DNA of 6,442 bases from an uncultured Prevotella sp. GTDB taxonomy: Bacteria; Bacteroidota; Bacteroidia; Bacteroidales; Bacteroidaceae. This document shows positions 1 through 6,409 of the stretch, piece after piece. The position numbers and the translations under genes were made by a program. Below the pieces are notes generated by a model. The model was not told where the DNA came from and made no database searches. It saw only the letters and a program-made list of their open reading frames with translations. The stretch is taken from the NCBI GenBank assembly GCA_937916075.1, contig CALGHW010000496.1, forward strand, positions 1-6,442. The letters run 5' to 3'. How positions within the stretch are numbered: position 1 is the stretch's first letter; each line of letters starts with the position of its first letter.

Positions 1-904
1 CCTTGTGGTAAGTCCATGCCTTCACCTCCATCTCTCCGGCGGTGATGAAGGTCTCCAGGTTGAGCAGCGAGTAGGCCTTCTTGATGAGTCGGTTTACGCC
101 GCTCTCCTCCAGTCCCAGTTCTTCCAGGAACATCTGCTTGTCCTCATAGGTCTCCAGCGAGGCGATATCCTCCTCGGTCTTGGCGGCGATGACCAGCATC
201 TCGGCGTTCTCGGCTTTGGCTATCTCTTCAATCTTCTTGGAGTATTCGTTGCCCTCTTTGGCACTGGCCTCGTCCACGTTGCACACATAGAGCACGGGCT
301 TGGCCGTGAGCAGGAAGAGGTCGTGGGCAAAGCGCTGCTCGTCCTTGTTGTCGAAAGCCACTGAGCGGGCGTTCTTGCCCTGTTCCAGCACGGCTTTATA
401 GGCTTCCAGCACGCTGACAGCCACCTTGGCGTCCTTGTTGCCGGCAGCGGCGGCCTTCTGCTGTTTGGATAGCTGTGACTCGATGGTCTCCAGGTCTTTG
501 AGCTGCAGTTCGGTATCGATGATTTCCTTGTCTTCCACGGGGTTGACCGATGCGCCGCCCTCTCTTACGATGTTGTCATCATCAAAACAGCGGAGCACGT
601 GGATGATGGCGTCGGTCTCACGGATGTTGCCTAAGAACTTGTTGCCCAGGCCCTCGCCCTTGGAGGCTCCCTTCACCAGTCCGGCGATGTCCACTATCTC
701 GCAGGTGGCCGGCACGATGCGTCCGGGATGTACTATTTCGGCCAGTTTGGTCAGTCGTTCGTCGGGCACGGTGATGACGCCCACATTGGGCTCGATGGTG
801 CAGAAAGGAAAGTTGGCTGCCTGCGCCTTAGCGCTCGACAGACAGTTGAAAAGTGTGGACTTGCCCACGTTAGGCAGTCCCACGATACCACATTTTAATG
901 ACAT
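1..904 (-). CDS. ychF: YchF (OLA1-type) redox/ribosome-associated ATPase, 3' end cut by window
   Basis: I translated this from the ATG at 902-904 down to position 2: 301 uninterrupted codons and no stop, so about 65 C-terminal residues of a usual 363-367 lie outside the window. The protein is an Obg-class P-loop NTPase. Visible motifs are the P-loop GLPNVGKST (residues 9-17), switch II DIAGLVKGASKGEGLGNKFL (72-91) and, in place of the GTPase NKxD, the motif NVDE (209-212). That NxxE change is what gives the YchF/OLA1 family its preference for ATP over GTP. A helical insertion rich in Lys/Ala (about 145-175) follows the G3 region. The TGS domain has just begun at NLETFITAGEMEVKAWTYHK (282-301). 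The family associates with ribosomes and affects translation and stress responses. The start is the only one that keeps the canonical MxLKCGIVGLPNVGKS N-terminus. It is transcribed separately from the upstream sugar operon, from which a terminator separates it. Identity is near certain. Confidence 0.97.
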   Translation of the reverse strand, partial: MSLKCGIVGLPNVGKSTLFNCLSSAKAQAANFPFCTIEPNVGVITVPDERLTKLAEIVHPGRIVPATCEIVDIAGLVKGASKGEGLGNKFLGNIRETDAIIHVLRCFDDDNIVREGGASVNPVEDKEIIDTELQLKDLETIESQLSKQQKAAAAGNKDAKVAVSVLEAYKAVLEQGKNARSVAFDNKDEQRFAHDLFLLTAKPVLYVCNVDEASAKEGNEYSKKIEEIAKAENAEMLVIAAKTEEDIASLETYEDKQMFLEELGLEESGVNRLIKKAYSLLNLETFITAGEMEVKAWTYHK

Positions 905-908
905 ATCT

Positions 909-920
909 TAATACGTATTA
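909..920. repeat. Perfect 12-bp palindrome in the ychF leader
   Basis: TAATACGTATTA is self-complementary and sits between the -7 box and the ychF start codon, 4 bp before the ATG. There is no Shine-Dalgarno sequence in this leader. The palindrome could be a protein site or simply chance in AT-rich DNA; nothing else supports a function. Confidence 0.25.
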
Positions 921-934
921 TAGTTTTCAGGCTG

Positions 935-942
935 CAAAGTTA
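935..942 (-). promoter_or_regulatory. Probable ychF promoter (-7 element TAACTTTG)
   Basis: On the minus strand TAACTTTG matches the Bacteroidetes vegetative -7 consensus TAnnTTTG exactly. It lies 30 bp before the ychF ATG, in the AT-rich gap just after the upstream operon's terminator. I see no convincing TTG at the usual -33 spacing, so the call rests on the -7 box and its position. Confidence 0.55.
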
Positions 943-1053
943 CTTCTTTTATTTTGATTGCCGTCCCTTTGTGACGCTAAAAAAACCGACTTGGCATGAT
1001 TTGGGCGGGAATGTATTTTGCGGAGAAGGGGTCTATGCAGGTGGTGCCTTCCT

Positions 1054-1101
1054 AAAAAAGCGCCGCCGTCGAGTCCTGTGAGTGATGGGACTGACGGCGG
1101 C
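1054..1101 (-). terminator. Strong intrinsic terminator of the permease-kinase operon
   Basis: On the minus strand a hairpin with arms GCCGCCGTC (1093-1101) and GACGGCGGC (1062-1070) is perfectly paired over 9 bp. After one bulged base the stem continues with AGTCC/GGACT (1088-1092 with 1072-1076), leaving an 11-nt loop (1077-1087). It is followed after GC by a run of six T (1054-1059). It begins about 55 bp after the kinase stop codon. The T-run is only on the minus-strand side, so it acts on the sugar operon and insulates ychF. Confidence 0.9.
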
Positions 1102-1156
1102 AACGTCGGCAAAAATCTAAAAATAATAAATGATATAGGTATGTGTTTGTGTGTGG

Positions 1157-2038
1157 CTATTTGGTAAACCGTTCGGGTACCTTGGGCATGGCTCCGTTTT
1201 GAGTGCATACATAGGCACTTACTTCTACGGCCAGTTTGTGGGCTTCGGCCACGCTCTTGCCCTTGATGATACTGGCGCAGAAGGTGCCGGTAAAGGAGTC
1301 GCCTGCTCCCACGGTGTCGGCCACTTCCACCTTGGGGGTCTCCTGAAACGACTTATAGCCGGGGGTGAAGACATAGCTGCCGTTGACGCCACAGGTGAGC
1401 ACGAGCATGTCCAGGTTATACTTGCCGAGGATGAGCCAGCACTTGTTCTCGATGTCCAGGCCGGGATAGCCAAAGAGACGTCCCAGTGTGACGAGTTCCT
1501 CGTCGTTGATTTTCAATACGTTACAGCGTTTTAAACTCTCGCAGATGATTTCCTTGTTGTAGAAGTTCTGTCGTAGGTTGATGTCGAATATCTTCAGACA
1601 TCCGCTCGGTGTGTGGTCGAGAAATTGGTAGATGGTCTGTCGGCTCACCTCGCTGCGCTGTGCCAGCGATCCCCAGCATACAGCGCCGGCGCCTACGGCA
1701 ATTTCCCGGATGTTGTCGGTGAAGGGAATGTTGTCCCAGGCCACATTCTGCTTGATGTCATACGTGGGCACACCCTCCTCGTCGAGCGTCACCTGTACGG
1801 TGCCGGTGGGGTAGTCCACCCGGGGCATCACATAGTGCAGTCCTTTCTCTTTCAGTTGGGCCTCGGTCTCGTCGCCCAAGGTGTCGCGTCCCAGTGCGCT
1901 CACGGCCACGGAGTTCAGTCCGTGCTGACCGGCGTGATAGGCGAAGTTGGCCGGTGCGCCTCCCAGTTGTTTACCTTCCGGCAAGACATCCCACAGTGCC
2001 TCGCCCAGTCCTACGATATATTGATTCTTGATTTCCAT
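1157..2038 (-). CDS. PfkB-family carbohydrate kinase, probable fructokinase
   Basis: This 293-residue cytoplasmic ribokinase-fold enzyme is full length for the family. It transfers phosphate from ATP to a sugar; given its neighbours the product is probably fructose 6-phosphate. Visible signatures are GGAPANFA (26-33) for sugar binding near the N-terminus, FDINLRQNFY (151-160), LKINDEE (175-181), the nucleotide-site strand TCGVNGSYVF (215-224), and the C-terminal PfkB signature DTVGAGDSFTGTF (241-253). In that signature D247 is the expected catalytic base and GAGD the anion hole. The start ATG is 24 bp after the permease stop and has no recognisable Shine-Dalgarno; the spacer is AT-rich, as usual in Bacteroidetes. 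It is the last gene of the operon and is followed by a strong terminator. Fructose as substrate is inferred from resemblance to Bacteroides fructokinases such as BT1757 and from the adjacent sensor; another hexose or ribose cannot be excluded from sequence alone. Confidence 0.9.
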   Translation of the reverse strand: MEIKNQYIVGLGEALWDVLPEGKQLGGAPANFAYHAGQHGLNSVAVSALGRDTLGDETEAQLKEKGLHYVMPRVDYPTGTVQVTLDEEGVPTYDIKQNVAWDNIPFTDNIREIAVGAGAVCWGSLAQRSEVSRQTIYQFLDHTPSGCLKIFDINLRQNFYNKEIICESLKRCNVLKINDEELVTLGRLFGYPGLDIENKCWLILGKYNLDMLVLTCGVNGSYVFTPGYKSFQETPKVEVADTVGAGDSFTGTFCASIIKGKSVAEAHKLAVEVSAYVCTQNGAMPKVPERFTK

Positions 2039-2062
2039 AATGGTTGATGATTGATATTGTTT

Positions 2063-3220
2063 TTAAAGTTTGATGCAACGAATGTAAGAGAAGAGATAAG
2101 CCACGCCAACAGCCATGACCGCCACGGCTCCGGCCTGTCCCATGGCGTCGCTGGCCACGCCCATGATGAGCGGGAACACCGTTCCGCCGAAGAGTCCCAT
2201 GATCATCAGGCCCGAAACCTCATTTTTCTTTTCGGGCACGGACAGCAGCGCCTGCGAGAACACCATCGAGAACACGTTGGAATTGCCGTAGCCCACCAGG
2301 GCGATGGCGATATAGAGCATTGTCTTGCTCTCGCCGATGAAGAGTCCCGCCATGCTCAGGGCCATCATCACCACGCTGATGGTGAAGAAGACACGTGTTT
2401 TCATCACCCGGAGAAAGAAGGAGCCTGTGAAGCAGCCTATGGTGCGGAAGATAAAATAGAGAGAGGTGGCGAAGGCGGCCTCATTCAGCGTCCATCCCAG
2501 GCGTTCCATGAGGATTTTCGGAGCTGTGGTGTTAGTGCCCACATCGATACCCACATGACACATGATGCCGATGAAAGAGAGAAAGACGATGGGTCGGCCC
2601 AGCAGTTTGATACAGTCCGCAATGCCGGAAGCCTTTCCTTCCAGCCGCTCCTCCTCAATGGGTGTGCCGGCGAGCAAGAGCGTGGCCAGGATGCCGATGA
2701 CCATATAGATGGGGAAGAGCACCCGCCAGCCCAGTCCGAAGGCCGGTATGCTGGCCACGGCGCCCCACATGGCGATATAGGGGGCGAGGAAGGAGGCGAT
2801 GGCCTTGACGAACTGTCCGAAGGTGAGGGTAGAGGCTAAGTTCTTGCCTGTGGTCACCACCGATACCAGTGGGTTGAGTGAGGTCTGCATCAGGGCGTTG
2901 CCGATGCCCAGAAGCGAGAACGACACGAGCATCAGGCCGAACGACTCGCCGAAGAGGGGCAGGAGCAGTGACACCACAGTCACTGCCAGCGAGAGCAGCA
3001 CTGTCTTTTTACGGCCTATCTTGTTCATCAGCATGCCTGTGGGCACACTGAAGATAAGAAACCAGAAGAACACCAGCGACGGAAACAGGTTGGCTGTGGC
3101 GTCGTTGAGGTTGAGATCTTCCTTCACATAGTTGGAGGCGATGCCCACCAGGTCTACGAATCCCATGCTGAAGAAGCAGAGCATCAGCGGGATGAGTGTC
3201 AGTTTGGATGACTTTTTCAT
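2063..3220 (-). CDS. MFS sugar permease (fucose/glucose-galactose:H+ symporter type), probable fructose importer
   Basis: A 385-residue inner-membrane protein with about twelve hydrophobic segments in two halves, separated by a charged cytoplasmic loop near residues 187-208 (PIEEERLEGKASG). The first-half MFS loop is seen as MLMNKIGRKK (63-72, G-x3-GRK-like). LLGIGNALMQTSLNPLVSVV (103-122) resembles the helix 4 signature of the FHS family (FucP, GluP, Bacteroides BT1758). HVGIDVGTNTTAPKIL (222-237) lies in helix 7, another conserved FHS stretch. The family imports monosaccharides with protons. The start MKKSSK is followed directly by the first helix and preceded by an AT-rich leader. A TAnnTTTG promoter lies about 40 bp upstream, with a candidate operator above it. 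The kinase follows 24 bp downstream, so import and phosphorylation are co-transcribed. Fructose or sucrose as substrate is inferred from context; the transporter family call is firm. Confidence 0.88.
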   Translation of the reverse strand: MKKSSKLTLIPLMLCFFSMGFVDLVGIASNYVKEDLNLNDATANLFPSLVFFWFLIFSVPTGMLMNKIGRKKTVLLSLAVTVVSLLLPLFGESFGLMLVSFSLLGIGNALMQTSLNPLVSVVTTGKNLASTLTFGQFVKAIASFLAPYIAMWGAVASIPAFGLGWRVLFPIYMVIGILATLLLAGTPIEEERLEGKASGIADCIKLLGRPIVFLSFIGIMCHVGIDVGTNTTAPKILMERLGWTLNEAAFATSLYFIFRTIGCFTGSFFLRVMKTRVFFTISVVMMALSMAGLFIGESKTMLYIAIALVGYGNSNVFSMVFSQALLSVPEKKNEVSGLMIMGLFGGTVFPLIMGVASDAMGQAGAVAVMAVGVAYLFSYIRCIKL

Positions 3221-3260
3221 TTGTTCATTTGTCTTTAGTTATTGGCATTGATTTCTGCCG

Positions 3261-3295
3261 CAAAGTTATGTAAAGGTATGAACATCGGCTATCAA
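3261..3295 (-). promoter_or_regulatory. Probable promoter of the permease-kinase operon
   Basis: On the minus strand TAACTTTG (3261-3268) is an exact TAnnTTTG match, 40 bp before the permease ATG. A TTG at 3293-3295 could serve as the -33 element with a 24-bp spacer, which is long. The -33 region overlaps the proximal operator repeat. A weak -33 element covered by an activator site is what an activator-dependent promoter would show. Confidence 0.6.
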
Positions 3296-3351
3296 CGTTG
3301 TTTCATCGGCTGACAAGAATCGTTCATGTAACATTTCTGCCAGCCGATGAA
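3283..3351. promoter_or_regulatory. Candidate operator for the AraC-type output of the hybrid regulator
   Basis: CATCGGCT occurs at 3283-3290 and again at 3304-3311, exactly 21 bp (two helical turns) apart. Both copies continue as NNCAA, and 14 of the 21 positions match between units. A third CAT follows at 3325, again 21 bp on, preceded by GTT as in the second unit. An inverted copy AGCCGATG lies at 3342-3349, so TTCATCGGCTG (3302-3312) and CAGCCGATGAA (3341-3351) form perfect 11-bp inverted arms. AraC-family proteins typically bind tandem half-sites at about 21-bp pitch. The proximal unit ends 14 bp from the TAACTTTG box, which fits an activator contacting RNA polymerase. Binding by the adjacent regulator is inference. 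Confidence 0.65.
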
Positions 3352-3378
3352 CGGATTTTGCTATCCTTCGGGGGCTTT

Positions 3379-6153
3379 TTAGGGTGCCACCTCGCCAGGC
3401 AGCATCCCGAACTCCTCTTTGAAACACTTGGTGAAGTAGGAGGGCGAGGAGAAGCCCACCGCATAGGCCACCTCCGAGACGCTGCCCTTGCGGGCCTCCA
3501 GCAACCGGCGGGCGCGGGCCAGACGGGCCTTGCGCAGCAGGTCAATCACCGATGTGCCGGTCATGGCCTTCACCTTGCGGTAGAGCTGCACGCGGCTCAG
3601 GCCTATCTCGTGGCCTATCTCCTCCACGCCGAAGTCGGTGTCGGTCAGGTGGCGCTGGATGATGTCGTGGAGCCGCGACATGAAGAGCTTGTCGCGGTTG
3701 TCCAGGTTGGAGGCGTCTATCTCCTGTTCGGCAGTCTGGCTACCCTTGTACACATCCTTCAGGAGTGTGCGTTGCTTCAGCAGGTTGTCGATGCGGGCCA
3801 GCAGCACCTTGTTGCTGAAAGGCTTGGTGATGTAGGAGTCGGCGCCATAGGCATAGCCCTCAGCCCGCTGTTCTTCCATGTTCTTGGCTGTGAGCAGGAT
3901 GACGGGTATGTGGGAGGTAGCCGTGTCGGTCTTCAGCCGCTGTGTCAGTTCAAGGCCGTCCATCACAGGCATCATCACGTCGCAAATAATCAGGTCGGGC
4001 ACCTCCCGCCGGGCCGTCTCCAGACCCTCCTGCCCATTGGTGGCCTCCAGCACGATGTAGGTGTCCTGGAGCAAGGTCCGCTCATACTGCCGCACGTCGT
4101 TGTTGTCGTCGATGATGAGCAGGGTGGGCCTGTCGGCCTGCTCGCTGACCAGCCGCTGCACCTGTCCCTCATGGTTGGACGACTCCTGCAGGTATGGCTC
4201 TATATTGTCGTCGGCCGGGGGAAGGGGCGTTGCGGTGTTGTCGCTCCTGTCGGGCTCTATGGGTCCCTCTTGTGTGCGGGGCATGGTGACGATGAAGTCG
4301 GCCCCTTGTCCCAGGTCGCTTTCCACCGTGGCCGAGCCATGGTGAAGCTCGGCAAACGACTTGACCAGGGCCAGGCCGATGCCAGTGCCGCCCGCCGCGC
4401 CTTTGGCCTGGAAAAAGCGCTCAAACACCTTGGGTGCCTCTTCCTTGGCGATGCCCTGTCCGGTGTCTTTCACCGAGAGGCGCAGCCGTCCCCCGTCGGT
4501 GTCCTGGAGCGTCACATAGATGTCACCTCCTTGGGGCGTGTATTTCAGGGCGTTGCTCAGCAGGTTGAACACGATGCGGGCCATTTTCTCCTGGTCGGCC
4601 ACCACCATTGTTGGAGGTGTGAACCCGGTGGTGTCGGTGTGGATATGGATGTGTTTGCGCTCGGCCGTCAGCTGGAAGTCGCCCGTCCAGAGGCGGATGG
4701 CCCCGGCGAGGTCAAAGCGGTGGAGCCTCAGTTGCATCTTGCCGTTTTGAATCTTGCGGAAGTCGAGGATGCTACCCACCAGTTGCTGGAGGGCCTGGGC
4801 GTTGCGCTGCACCATCTGGAGCAGGTTACGGCTCCGTCCTTTGATGTCGGGGTTGGCGAGGAGCAGTTCCACGGGGTCGGCGATGAGTGTGAGCGGTGTG
4901 CGCAACTCGTGGCTGATGTTGGTGAAGAATACCAGCCGCGAGTGGGTCAGTTCCATCACCTCCTCGTTGAGCCGTTTCAGTTCCTCGTTCTTTTGCGCCA
5001 GTTGCTCGTTGAGCTGTTTCAGTTCCTCGTTTTTCAGGGCCAGTTGCTCGTTGAGGCGTGTTTTGATGACATAGTTGCGAAACAGCAGCACGGCGGTCAT
5101 CATGATGACCACTAAGAATATCACCAGTCCGACGAGCAGCAGCTTCTGTGCCTGATAGTCAGATAGATACTGGTCCACCCGGTGGTGGAGCAGGTCGAGG
5201 TTTTTCTGTTGCCGTTCGCTGTCCTTAGCCTCCATCAGGGTCCGTTCGGCGTTGTTGCGGGTCACGATGGAGGTGTGCAGATAGTTGTCGCGCTTGTAAG
5301 GCTGATGGCGCAGTATCTTCATGGCCAGGGCTATCACCTCGTCGCCCTTGGTGGGGTAGACATAGGACGCCTCAAACACCCCGTCGCGCACCATCTCCAG
5401 TCCGCCGCCAGGGGAGGCCAGTCCGTCCACGCCCGTGTATCGGTAAGACCGCCGCAGTCCGGCTTGGCGTGCGGCCTGGCAGGCCCCCCATGCCATGCGG
5501 TCGTTGTGGGCAAACACATAGTCGAAGTCGCGGGTGTGGCTGAGGATGCGCCTCATGGCCTTTGCGCCGCTCTCCTCCTTCCAGTTGCCGGCCTCGGAGG
5601 CCACCACTTTCAGTCCCGGATAAGCCTTGACGGCATCCTTGAAGCCCCGGTGTCGCTCCATTGCGGGCGACGAGCCTTCCAGTCCGCGTATCTCCACGAT
5701 GCGGCCCTTGCCCTTGAGTCTTGCGGCGATGAAGTGCCCCATGGACTGTCCAATGGCGTAGTTGTCACAGCCGATGAAGGCCGTGTACTTGTCCGAGTTG
5801 GTCTTGCGGTCGTAGAGGATGACGGGTATGCCCTTGTCGTAAGCCCGGCTGATGGCTTTCGAGACGGTGCTGAGCTGGTTGGGCGACACCACGAGCAGGT
5901 CAACCCCCTCGTCCACCAGTTGGTTGATTTGGCGTATTTGCTTCTTGCTGTCGTCATTAGATGAGGCCAGCCTCACCTGGATGGAGTCGTTGAGGTATTC
6001 GCCCGTCTTGAGCTCATTGTTGAGCTTGTCGCGCCAGATGTCTTCGGAGCATTGTGACACGCCGATGACATAGCGCTTGGGCTTCTGGGTGCACCCTGTG
6101 AGGAGGAGAAGGGCCGCGAGAAGCAGGTAGGATATAGGCTTGGTAGTGTTCAT
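3379..6153 (-). CDS. Hybrid two-component system regulator (HTCS) with type-1 periplasmic sugar-binding sensor, probable fructose sensor
   Basis: A 924-residue single-chain sensor and transcription factor. In order: a hydrophobic signal ending in the lipobox-like LLTGC (C21); a periplasmic-binding-protein type 1 (LacI/RbsB fold) domain, about 28-300; a transmembrane helix (337-358); a coiled-coil linker with two 14-residue repeats (367-394); a histidine kinase with H-box FFTNISHELRTPL (H415), N-box NLLSNALKYTP (530-540), DTGQGI (563-568) and GGTGIGLAL (588-596); a low-complexity linker (about 628-676); a receiver with acidic pair D682/D683, phospho-acceptor D725 and K777; and an AraC-type double helix-turn-helix (about 828-924). 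Catalytic residues are all present. By eye, D115-R116, R167, N217 and D243 align with sugar-contact positions of ribose-binding protein. The IGVSQCSEDIWR start of the sensor domain and this architecture match the Bacteroides fructose sensor BT1754. The permease-kinase operon starts 158 bp downstream behind candidate binding sites. The start codon directly precedes the signal peptide. Fructose as ligand is inferred. Confidence 0.93.
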   Translation of the reverse strand: MNTTKPISYLLLAALLLLTGCTQKPKRYVIGVSQCSEDIWRDKLNNELKTGEYLNDSIQVRLASSNDDSKKQIRQINQLVDEGVDLLVVSPNQLSTVSKAISRAYDKGIPVILYDRKTNSDKYTAFIGCDNYAIGQSMGHFIAARLKGKGRIVEIRGLEGSSPAMERHRGFKDAVKAYPGLKVVASEAGNWKEESGAKAMRRILSHTRDFDYVFAHNDRMAWGACQAARQAGLRRSYRYTGVDGLASPGGGLEMVRDGVFEASYVYPTKGDEVIALAMKILRHQPYKRDNYLHTSIVTRNNAERTLMEAKDSERQQKNLDLLHHRVDQYLSDYQAQKLLLVGLVIFLVVIMMTAVLLFRNYVIKTRLNEQLALKNEELKQLNEQLAQKNEELKRLNEEVMELTHSRLVFFTNISHELRTPLTLIADPVELLLANPDIKGRSRNLLQMVQRNAQALQQLVGSILDFRKIQNGKMQLRLHRFDLAGAIRLWTGDFQLTAERKHIHIHTDTTGFTPPTMVVADQEKMARIVFNLLSNALKYTPQGGDIYVTLQDTDGGRLRLSVKDTGQGIAKEEAPKVFERFFQAKGAAGGTGIGLALVKSFAELHHGSATVESDLGQGADFIVTMPRTQEGPIEPDRSDNTATPLPPADDNIEPYLQESSNHEGQVQRLVSEQADRPTLLIIDDNNDVRQYERTLLQDTYIVLEATNGQEGLETARREVPDLIICDVMMPVMDGLELTQRLKTDTATSHIPVILLTAKNMEEQRAEGYAYGADSYITKPFSNKVLLARIDNLLKQRTLLKDVYKGSQTAEQEIDASNLDNRDKLFMSRLHDIIQRHLTDTDFGVEEIGHEIGLSRVQLYRKVKAMTGTSVIDLLRKARLARARRLLEARKGSVSEVAYAVGFSSPSYFTKCFKEEFGMLPGEVAP
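4966..5049. repeat. Two 42-bp tandem repeats encoding the coiled-coil linker of the regulator
   Basis: Units 4966-5007 and 5008-5049 are identical at 37 of 42 positions and a partial third unit begins at 5050 (GTTGAG). They encode LNEQLALKNEELKQ and LNEQLAQKNEELKR (residues 367-394), followed by a related LNEEVMELTHSR. Each unit is exactly two heptads, so gain or loss of a unit keeps both reading frame and coiled-coil register between the membrane helix and the kinase H-box. Confidence 0.9.
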
Positions 6154-6176
6154 TATTTTTTAGGCTTTTAGGATTG

Positions 6177-6207
6177 CAAAAATACACTTTTTTAGGAGAA
6201 CAACCAA
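6177..6207 (-). promoter_or_regulatory. Probable promoter of the hybrid regulator gene
   Basis: On the minus strand TATTTTTG (6177-6184) matches TAnnTTTG, 23 bp before the ATG. A TTG at 6205-6207 lies 20 bp upstream of it, a good spacing for the Bacteroidetes -33 element. A small inverted repeat AACCA-AG-TGGTT (6202-6213) overlaps the -33 position. No copy of the CATCGGCT operator motif is present here, so autoregulation through that site is not supported. Confidence 0.55.
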
Positions 6208-6220
6208 GTGGTTTTCTGAA

Positions 6221-6236
6221 TGTTTCACGGGGAACA
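6221..6236. other. parS-like 16-mer upstream of the regulator promoter
   Basis: TGTTTCACGGGGAACA matches TGTTTCACGTGGAACA, the complement of a common chromosomal parS (ParB binding) sequence, at 15 of 16 positions. Against the symmetrical consensus TGTTTCACGTGAAACA it matches 14 of 16. The mismatch falls in the central CACGTG core, so binding would be weakened. It lies just upstream of the regulator's -33 region. It may be a decayed ParB site, a site for another factor, or chance. Confidence 0.35.
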
Positions 6237-6294
6237 ATATTTTTATGTTGAATCATGGATAAAAGGAGCCATGCTTAGCCTGTCTTTTGGGTCG

Positions 6295-6330
6295 TTTTAG
6301 AGCCAGCCACTTTGGTGACTGGCTCTAAAA
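6295..6330. repeat. Inverted repeat with 12-bp perfect arms, not a terminator
   Basis: TTTTAGAGCCAG (6295-6306) and CTGGCTCTAAAA (6319-6330) are exact complements. Inside them, after one C/A mismatch, CAC and GTG add three more pairs around a TTTG loop. The T-run is on the 5' side and the A-run on the 3' side on both strands, the opposite of an intrinsic terminator. It is a real dyad of unknown role in gene-free DNA: possibly a protein site, an RNA hairpin or the remnant of a small mobile element. Confidence 0.6.
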
Positions 6331-6409
6331 CTGGCTATTTACAGGGCAAATGTGCCTTTTATGGCATAAGTAAGTGAGCAAAATTAGTTCGAGCTGTACG
6401 GTTGGACAA

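Noticed and set aside
927..1208. A 93-codon minus-strand frame spanning the kinase end and the terminator
   Set aside because: It starts inside the kinase in another frame and runs through the terminator hairpin; there is no promoter, leader or protein similarity I can recognise.
2051..2839. A 262-codon plus-strand frame over the permease
   Set aside because: It is rich in His, Glu, Gly and Asp with no fold signature, and is antisense to a clear MFS transporter.
3361..3380. A possible terminator after the regulator gene (CCTTCGGGGGCTTTTT on the plus strand)
   Set aside because: The stem is only two or three pairs, and the T-run is on the plus strand, whereas the regulator is transcribed on the minus strand. 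Read-through from the regulator into the permease therefore remains possible.
3298..5115. A 605-codon open frame on the plus strand, opposite the hybrid regulator
   Set aside because: Its translation has no recognisable domain, it mirrors the regulator's tandem repeats, and the overlapping minus-strand frame has complete kinase, receiver and AraC motifs. GC-rich antisense frames of this length are expected here.
6014..6256. An 80-codon minus-strand frame over the regulator start and its promoter
   Set aside because: It overlaps the signal peptide of the regulator out of frame and covers the probable promoter; no domain is seen.
6294..6304. GTTTTAGAGC resembling the start of a type II CRISPR repeat
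   Set aside because: There is only one copy, with no spacers and no cas gene; the match is part of the 6295-6330 dyad.
6343..6360. A small plus-strand hairpin (AGGGCA-AATG-TGCCTT) followed by T residues
   Set aside because: The stem is six pairs including a G-T pair and the T-run is short; no plus-strand gene precedes it to be terminated.
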